From Pseudanabaena sp. M085S1SP2A07QC (lineage in GTDB: Bacteria; Cyanobacteriota; Cyanobacteriia; Pseudanabaenales; Pseudanabaenaceae), in contig JADBWK010000017.1 of NCBI GenBank assembly GCA_020404895.1, positions 1 to 64,000 on the forward strand: a DNA stretch of 64,000 nt. The letters are read 5' to 3'. Both the position numbers and the translations under genes were made by a program. Below the pieces are notes generated by a model. The model made no database searches and was not told the origin of the DNA. It worked only from the letters and a program-made list of their open reading frames with translations. Numbering within the stretch: position 1 is the first letter of the stretch; every line of letters begins with the position of its first letter. This document shows positions 58,278-64,000 of this stretch, in pieces.

Positions 58278-60980
58278 TTATTGCGCTTTCTCAATCGCCT
58301 GACGCAGCATCTCAATCACAGTGTCAATGCCCTCAAGTTTAGTAGGAAATTGCGCTATAAGTTCTGCATCTTTAAGAACATCTGACAGAATACCCAATGG
58401 CGGTTTCTCTGTTTCTAAAATCTCTCGTAAGCAGTTTGTACCGCGCTCGATTTCACCAATGCCAATTTCATGTAATGCTCGAAAGAGGCGATCGTTTTGA
58501 GAATTACCAGTAAGAATTTCTAATCCTTGTTTCCATAAGGTAATTGCTTCTTCTTGGTTGCCTTGTAATCCACTAACAAAACCAAGATTCATCACATATA
58601 CCCAAGATTTAGAATCAAGATTAACTGCCTCAATGCACTCAGACTTGGCTTTTTCAAGATTTCCTTGAGACAAATATAAATATCCTAAACAGCTTCGGGT
58701 AGAGGCAAGTTGTGAGTCGAGGTCAATCGCCTTTTGATAGGATGCAATCGCTAATTCGTGCTTACCTTGATATTGGTAGACATTGCCCAAATAGGTGTGG
58801 GGATAGGCAGATTTTGGATCAAGATTAATCGCTTTTTTTAAGGAATCAATCGCTAATTCATACTGTTCCAATTTACAGTAATTAATGCCTAAATCTCGCC
58901 ATGCACTGTAATTATCAGGATTTAATAAAACAGAACTTTGATAAGCCATCTGTGCTTCAAGCGATGCGATTGGATGATCATCTTCCCAAAGAAATTTATA
59001 GCCAATTTTACTAAATTCTTCTGCTAAATATTTTCGTAAATGTAGTGCAGTTTCAGAGAGTTGTTTTTCTGCTTCAATATATATCCGAAGACATTCTGAA
59101 TAGCGTTCCAGTTCATAAAGTAATCGCCCACGTTGTAAAAAGAGAATTGCCATGCGTTCGTTTTTACGATCGCCATCAAGCCAACCCCGTTTTGCCAATT
59201 TCTCCAACTCATCCAGTAAAACCTTCCGATTATCATCTATATCAAACAAGTAGTAACCTAAAGCTTTAGCAAAGATTTGTAAACGCTTTTTACTATCCCC
59301 ATCAAACCGCACCTGAAAAGCCTCAATAATTCCCAAAAGTTGCTTTTGCCAATCGCGGTTATATTGCCAACTCTCCACAAAAAGCGGCACTGCATAGCAC
59401 CAGCCAACCTCCACATCTTGCCAAAACTTAAACTGCACCAAATCCAACAACCCATTCGCAATCCGATCCGACTCGAAATAATCCGCCGTATCCGTAAACT
59501 CCTGAGTCCATTCACCCAAACGCGGTTCCAAATAAGCCACAGCCCGATCGCTCAACTCCCGCACCATAGGCGACTGTCCCGCCAACCCAGAACGCAGATA
59601 ATCTTGCAAAAAGCTCTCTAGCTTGTCATGTAGCCGAATGCCCTTACCCTCTAGCAACACAAACGAATGCCTTGCCTTCAACGATCGCATCTCTGGCTCA
59701 AGGTCAGTCACCCCCAGCATCGCCTTTAATAACTCATTATCAGGACGACGCATCATCGCCATCGCATACACCGCCTTTTGGTCATGCTCATCCAAGCAAT
59801 ACCGCAAAAAGCGATCGCTCGTTGCCCTGACCACCGCCTCACGGGGCGACTCATCATCCCGATCCGCCGATGGAGCGCTGAGAATCGTTGCCAGCTCGAT
59901 CCCCTGTTGACGCATCGCCGCAATTTGCTGCACAACAAAGGGAATCCCCAAACTAAACTGCTTAACCGACTCCGCCGCCTCATCACTCAGAGGCACATCG
60001 ATCTCAGGATGCGCGAAATATTCACTCACCTGCTCCCGACTAAACTCACTCATCGGATAAACATAGAGATTTTCCGAAAACACATCCCGATAGCCCTGAA
60101 AATAATCCTGAAATACTTTTTTGCTATCCGCCAGATTTTGCCGACCCGCGATCGCCCAAACCACTCGCCGACCCGCCGCCTTAATTACCATCCGCAACAC
60201 GCGATCGCACTCAAGGCGATCGACAATCTCATAGGTATCCAACAACAGCACCAAAGGTTTCTGCGCGGAAATCGCCTGTAAACCATGCCCCAATGCCTCA
60301 GCCAATTGCCGATGCGGTGTCGCAAAAATCCTACGTTCCTCCAAGGACAACCGCTTTTTCATCAAACCTACTAAAGCACTCACTGCACTATCCGCGATCG
60401 CCTCATCCACCTTGCCATCACCCGCCCCCAGCAGCACTTCCACCTGTGGCAATTTCCGCAAGGCTCCCAACGACCAACTTAAACCCTTTTTCAAAATCGG
60501 CGCATATTCCGCTCCCTCTCCCTGCCTTGCTTGCAGTTCCTTATCGACCTTATCCTCAATTTGCTTCAGCGTTTTCTCCACCTGCCGATATTTCTCAAAA
60601 ATCCCCTCATGCCCCTTACTCACCGTCAAATAAATCGTCTCCAATACCGATTCAGGACGAATTGATTCATGTCCCACATTCAGCGATGGATACTCATTCT
60701 TTGCCTCTTCCCAATCTAACCGCAACACCTGAAAGCGATCGGGAAACTCTTCCCTAGTCAAATCACAAAACCTCCGCCCCAGACTCGTTTTCCCCATTCC
60801 CCCTTCGCCATAGAGCAAGAAAATATGTGGTGATGTACTGACCGTTTCTTTTTTCGCAGGTAAATATTTCGCCACCGTCGGCAAATTTTGCGAGAGCCAT
60901 CCAACATTTGGTTGCAGCGATCGTAACACTTCGCGAAATCTTTTCTGCTCCTCAGTCCTCGCCAAAAAAATCCTTGCCAT
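58278..60980 (-). CDS. STAND-type P-loop NTPase with TPR repeats
   Basis: A 900-residue protein. Walker A is LLYGEGGMGKTSL (Lys64), Walker B is PLVLLLDTYE, a sensor-like Arg lies in VVWAIAGRQNL, and the helical region after it (VKQFSLGIPFVVQQIAAM) fits AP-ATPase/STAND signalling NTPases. Residues about 640-860 contain TPR units such as AWRDLGINYCKLEQYELAID and YLGNVYQYQGKHELAIASYQ. There is no clear N-terminal effector domain; the NTPase begins near residue 50. STAND proteins act as ligand-triggered switches, including in antiphage defence, but nothing beside this gene supplies an effector, so its role is open. Confidence 0.85.
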   Translation of the reverse strand: MARIFLARTEEQKRFREVLRSLQPNVGWLSQNLPTVAKYLPAKKETVSTSPHIFLLYGEGGMGKTSLGRRFCDLTREEFPDRFQVLRLDWEEAKNEYPSLNVGHESIRPESVLETIYLTVSKGHEGIFEKYRQVEKTLKQIEDKVDKELQARQGEGAEYAPILKKGLSWSLGALRKLPQVEVLLGAGDGKVDEAIADSAVSALVGLMKKRLSLEERRIFATPHRQLAEALGHGLQAISAQKPLVLLLDTYEIVDRLECDRVLRMVIKAAGRRVVWAIAGRQNLADSKKVFQDYFQGYRDVFSENLYVYPMSEFSREQVSEYFAHPEIDVPLSDEAAESVKQFSLGIPFVVQQIAAMRQQGIELATILSAPSADRDDESPREAVVRATSDRFLRYCLDEHDQKAVYAMAMMRRPDNELLKAMLGVTDLEPEMRSLKARHSFVLLEGKGIRLHDKLESFLQDYLRSGLAGQSPMVRELSDRAVAYLEPRLGEWTQEFTDTADYFESDRIANGLLDLVQFKFWQDVEVGWCYAVPLFVESWQYNRDWQKQLLGIIEAFQVRFDGDSKKRLQIFAKALGYYLFDIDDNRKVLLDELEKLAKRGWLDGDRKNERMAILFLQRGRLLYELERYSECLRIYIEAEKQLSETALHLRKYLAEEFSKIGYKFLWEDDHPIASLEAQMAYQSSVLLNPDNYSAWRDLGINYCKLEQYELAIDSLKKAINLDPKSAYPHTYLGNVYQYQGKHELAIASYQKAIDLDSQLASTRSCLGYLYLSQGNLEKAKSECIEAVNLDSKSWVYVMNLGFVSGLQGNQEEAITLWKQGLEILTGNSQNDRLFRALHEIGIGEIERGTNCLREILETEKPPLGILSDVLKDAELIAQFPTKLEGIDTVIEMLRQAIEKAQ

Positions 60981-61087
60981 GAATCAGCATCCTCCACATC
61001 TGTTGCTATTCTAACGAAAACTTTTACCGATCAAGCTAAGGGCTGGGCGATATAGAATAGAATAAGCGATCGCTTATTCTATTCAAC

Positions 61088-62641
61088 TCATGGAAGTAGT
61101 CCACCACCACTACCAATACCCAGACGCTCGGCAACGCCAGAAGTAAGTGGAAGCAAAGTAATCAACATCCAAAAAAGTGCCACTACACCCAAAGCTTCGC
61201 GATCGCCATCGAGTTCTGAAAGTTCATTTAGCATTGGACGCTCCAGATCTCGCAATAGAATCAAGATAATGCCACCCCAATAGAGCGCAAGGGGATTTAT
61301 CACTGTAGCAATCACCAAGAAAATCAACGTTAATACCGTCGTCCAGCTTGCCGTGCGTCTTCCATAAATTGATTGCACGATTCGACCACCATCTAACTGG
61401 CCTGCGGGCATCAAGTTCAATGCGGTGATAGCCGAGCCGAGCCAGCCTAGAACCACTAATGGATGAATCGAAATAAAACTCGTATGTAAAGCATCACCAA
61501 GGAAGAGTTTCGCCAAGGTTCCTGCAAGTACCGAAGCTTGGAAAATTTGACTAGGAATATCGATACTTCCCATACCAATCGCAGATAGACGTAAACCAAC
61601 TAGCAGCATGAGCAAAGATAGTACCCCACTTGCCAATGCTGGTGCGATCGCAATATCAAACAGAGACAGACGATGGGGTAATGGCGAAGAAATCCGACTA
61701 AATGCACCAAAAGAACCTAATTGTGATGAAGGCAATAGAAACGGTAAACTCATATTTACTTTGTATTTCTTTGCCATCAAACGCATAGCCAACTCACGCA
61801 CCCCTAAAATTATCCCAAGCCCAATAGCAAAGGGAAGTCCTGCTAAATATTGTTGAGGTTCTTGGACTACAGGAATACCCGCAACTAAAGCACCCAAATT
61901 CAATGCTGTATAAGCATTTGCGACAACCAACACCCAAATTAGTATTCTTTGAGGAATTGTATTGTTATCGACATTACTAACTCGGCTAGGCAGAACAATC
62001 ACCACTGGTTTACGATCTTGACCTTCCACCAAAAATAGATTGTATTTATCGCTAAGGCGATCGCTCAGAGATTTAGTTAGGCGTTTATGGACGACATCAG
62101 GCTCACCACGCAAATTACCTTTAAAAATGGCTCCTTCTTGATAGGGAATCGTTTCGGTGACGTAATAGGTCTCAATCCCAAAGATCCCCTGTATCAGCTT
62201 CATATCTTCCGCAGGAAGAGCCTTAAACAGCTTTAGCTGCGTCTTTCCCTGAGACATAGCCACAGCGATCGGACTATTAACAGGTGGCTTATTGGTTGAG
62301 TTATCGACAGAATTAGGGCGATCGCTAGCTGCATCCAGATCATGTTTTAGCTTTTGCTCGATCGCCGATCTTTCCTCCGATACAGCTTTGCGTAATTGAT
62401 TACTGATTGCTACATAAGCGATCGTGGAACCGAGCAATAGGAATAATAGCGTTGTGAAATTTATAAAAACACCCGACACAAACAAGCCAAAGTAAACTAG
62501 CCAAGGTGACATGAGAGCAACAAATTGCAGCCAAGACAGTAACCCAAGCTTGCCAAACTTGCGGGAGCGAAAATATCCCCAACCCAGCAACGCGAGGGTG
62601 AGTATAAATACGGCGATCGGAAGAAGTGGAGTTGATATCAT
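61088..62641 (-). CDS. Site-2 protease (M50) family membrane protein lacking HExxH
   Basis: A 517-residue protein with two N-terminal membrane helices, a soluble region (about 75-225, with GIFGIETYYVTETIPYQEGA and a GNLRGEP motif) and a polytopic C-terminal half. The architecture is that of EGY/S2P-like proteases of cyanobacteria and plants (LLPSSQLGSFGAFSRISSPL, NLMPAGQLDGGRIVQSIYG). The zinc motif should be HExxH; here it is R282-E-L-A-M286, so both His ligands are replaced while the Asp motif (LDGG) remains. This resembles the inactive EGY3-like group. It may be a non-catalytic membrane factor. Confidence 0.88.
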   Translation of the reverse strand: MISTPLLPIAVFILTLALLGWGYFRSRKFGKLGLLSWLQFVALMSPWLVYFGLFVSGVFINFTTLLFLLLGSTIAYVAISNQLRKAVSEERSAIEQKLKHDLDAASDRPNSVDNSTNKPPVNSPIAVAMSQGKTQLKLFKALPAEDMKLIQGIFGIETYYVTETIPYQEGAIFKGNLRGEPDVVHKRLTKSLSDRLSDKYNLFLVEGQDRKPVVIVLPSRVSNVDNNTIPQRILIWVLVVANAYTALNLGALVAGIPVVQEPQQYLAGLPFAIGLGIILGVRELAMRLMAKKYKVNMSLPFLLPSSQLGSFGAFSRISSPLPHRLSLFDIAIAPALASGVLSLLMLLVGLRLSAIGMGSIDIPSQIFQASVLAGTLAKLFLGDALHTSFISIHPLVVLGWLGSAITALNLMPAGQLDGGRIVQSIYGRRTASWTTVLTLIFLVIATVINPLALYWGGIILILLRDLERPMLNELSELDGDREALGVVALFWMLITLLPLTSGVAERLGIGSGGGLLP

Positions 62642-63141
62642 AAAAATAAATTACAGGAAATCCTAGGAATTCTCGACGACAAGCCATAATCCCCTACAAT
62701 TTCTTAGTAGTTTGGCGGTGTTTTGTATATCCACTTTAGCGATAAACCGTAATCTCATGTTCAGAAAGTTTTATAAAGAACTTGCAACACAAGCTATAAG
62801 TAGCTTTATGGAATTAACCTAAGCAAACTGTGCCGACCTCTTAGCGGGCGGCATAGTTTACTTGGGTGTGCTTTTATAAATTTTCTATTTTTTCTAGCAG
62901 CGCGAAGTACTGTAATATATGATTATATTTAATCAACGGTAAACACATAGATTAACTGTGGATTTAAAAAGCTTTTATGAGTAGCTAAGCTCAATTAAAT
63001 ATAAAACGCCAAAACCATTGCCGCCCAATGCGCAAGCTGTGATGGTTTGGCTCTAGTTTTTTAATTTATGTCTGGTTACTTAAAAGTATTTGTAAAAGCG
63101 ATCACATCGGTCATGTTTAGACAATTTGAGGTAAGTGCAAC
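62642..63141. other. 500-bp gene-free stretch between divergent genes
   Basis: It should hold the promoters of the leftward M50 gene and rightward cysA. One imperfect hairpin is visible at about 62830-62862 (AAACTGTGCCG...CGGCATAGTTT). No tRNA, repeat copy or convincing ORF was seen. No clear -35/-10 pair could be assigned. Confidence 0.5.
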
Positions 63142-64000
63142 GTGGGCATTGTTGTAGAAAATGTAGTTAAGCAATTTGGTGATTTTTTAGCCCTAGACAA
63201 TATCAATCTTGAGGTCAAAACTGGCTCATTGGTAGCGTTACTAGGTCCATCAGGTTCTGGTAAGTCCACCCTATTAAGATTGATCGCAGGGCTAGAAACT
63301 CCCGATCGCGGCAAAATCTTTTTGACGGGCAAGGATGCCACCGATCAAGATGTACGCGATCGCAATATTGGCTTTGTATTTCAGCACTATGCTCTCTTCA
63401 AACACATGAACATCCGTAAAAATATTGCTTTTGGTCTAGAAATCCGCAAAGAACCGAAAGCAAAAATTGCCGAGCGTGTGGAAGAATTGTTAGAACTAAT
63501 CCAGCTCAAAGGCTTAGGCAATCGCTACCCCTCACAACTATCTGGTGGTCAACGTCAACGAGTTGCCCTCGCCCGTGCCCTCGCTGTGCAGCCAAGCGTA
63601 TTGCTTCTTGATGAACCATTTGGAGCGCTGGATGCAAAAGTCCGTAAAGAACTACGGGCTTGGTTGCGTCGCCTCCATGATGAAGTCCATGTCACCAGTG
63701 TATTTGTCACCCACGACCAAGAAGAAGCGATGGAAGTATCTGATGTGATCGTGGTGATGAATAAAGGGAAGATCGAGCAAATTGGCACACCTGCCGAAGT
63801 TTACGATAATCCTGCGACTCCGTTTGTGATGAGTTTTATTGGTCCCGTGAATGTACTTCCCGCCAATCGCGATCGCATTAGTGAATTCTCTAAAATCCAT
63901 AGTGCTAGTGAAGATGTGTATATTCGTCCTCGCGATATTTTGATTGAGACAGAAGCAACAAGCACATCGGTATCGGCACGCATCACAAGGTTAATTCATC
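63142..64000 (+). CDS. cysA: Sulfate/thiosulfate ABC transporter ATPase, cut by the window edge
   Basis: From GTG 63142, with GAGG about 10 bp upstream, 286 codons run to the window end without a stop. Walker A is [11 protein letters not shown], the Q loop is [19 protein letters not shown], the signature is [15 protein letters not shown], Walker B is [20 protein letters not shown] and the switch His is in [11 protein letters not shown]. The C-terminal regulatory part ([28 protein letters not shown]) fits CysA of sulfate importers. The cysTW/sbpA partners would lie outside the window. Confidence 0.9.
   Translation, partial: MGIVVENVVKQFGDFLALDNINLEVKTGSLVALLGPSGSGKSTLLRLIAGLETPDRGKIFLTGKDATDQDVRDRNIGFVFQHYALFKHMNIRKNIAFGLEIRKEPKAKIAERVEELLELIQLKGLGNRYPSQLSGGQRQRVALARALAVQPSVLLLDEPFGALDAKVRKELRAWLRRLHDEVHVTSVFVTHDQEEAMEVSDVIVVMNKGKIEQIGTPAEVYDNPATPFVMSFIGPVNVLPANRDRISEFSKIHSASEDVYIRPRDILIETEATSTSVSARITRLIH

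Noticed and set aside
57986-58315. 109-codon minus-strand frame across the two large hairpins
   Set aside because: It is made mostly of the hairpin repeat and overlaps the end of the STAND gene; no sensible protein features.
60293-60757. 154-codon plus-strand frame with Pro-rich product
   Set aside because: It is antisense to the STAND NTPase; its composition (Pro/Ser/His) is typical of a shadow frame.
1-64000. GCGATCGC octamers as regulatory sites
   Set aside because: They occur everywhere, inside and outside genes, as expected for HIP1 in cyanobacteria, so they mark the lineage and not regulation.

Overview
The window is chromosomal DNA of a filamentous or Pseudanabaena-like cyanobacterium. 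The evidence is the abundance of HIP1-type GCGATCGC octamers, phycobilisome linker genes, a CcaS/CcaR chromatic-acclimation pair, the low-oxygen tetrapyrrole cluster (heme oxygenase, hemN, acsF), an Rcp1-type response regulator and very large multi-PAS histidine kinases. The genus is an inference. The two ends cut a response regulator (left) and a cysA-like ABC ATPase (right).

Bases 1-20.8 kb are a signal-transduction neighbourhood. A solute-binding lipoprotein, a hybrid histidine kinase and a response regulator run leftward. Two hybrid kinases and an 1807-residue CBS/GAF/PAS kinase with its Rcp1-like partner run rightward. Four decayed relatives lie between them: a REC-kinase remnant, an Rcp1-like remnant, a CBS/kinase copy that has been inverted and split by a MITE, and a REC gene with stops.

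Bases 20.8-31.6 kb hold housekeeping and accessory genes: an inward-rectifier K+ channel, sfsA, a possible 28-residue membrane peptide, an outer-membrane-like protein, hfq, an unrecognised coiled-coil/HEPN-like protein, an acyl-ACP/CoA synthetase, a YlqD-like protein, a radical SAM gene beside its own truncated paralogue, and a Uma2-type nuclease. The intergenic DNA is full of near-perfect palindromes.

Bases 31.6-39.5 kb form a green/red light acclimation cluster. A cpeC-like linker, a cpeR-like activator, a two-domain rod linker, cpcL (with a C-terminal membrane anchor) and a ccaS-like cyanobacteriochrome kinase run leftward. ccaR runs divergently, with a CcaR-type direct repeat between ccaR and cpeC. 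In this arrangement CcaS would sense green/red light, CcaR would bind the box, and the linkers plus CpeR would change rod composition.

Bases 39.6-52.5 kb contain an NrtA-like lipoprotein, wecB, a hypothetical membrane protein, an alpha/beta-hydrolase-like protein lacking the serine, a WD40 kinase with a degraded DFG motif, pgsA, a GT2-GtrA glycosyltransferase and a NitT/TauT-type ATPase and double permease. Bases 52.5-57.1 kb are the micro-oxic tetrapyrrole cluster (heme oxygenase, hemN, NrdG-like activase, hemerythrin, acsF). Then come a PIN toxin-antitoxin pair between 30-bp direct repeats, a STAND-type TPR NTPase, a site-2-protease homologue without HExxH, and the start of cysA.

The most unusual genome-scale signal is the palindromes. 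There are four copies of a 104-bp TA-inserting MITE, at least three other inverted-repeat element families, and over a dozen unrelated stems converging on the same GCGAAGC/GCAAAGC tip. All calls are from reading the sequence; no database search was run.
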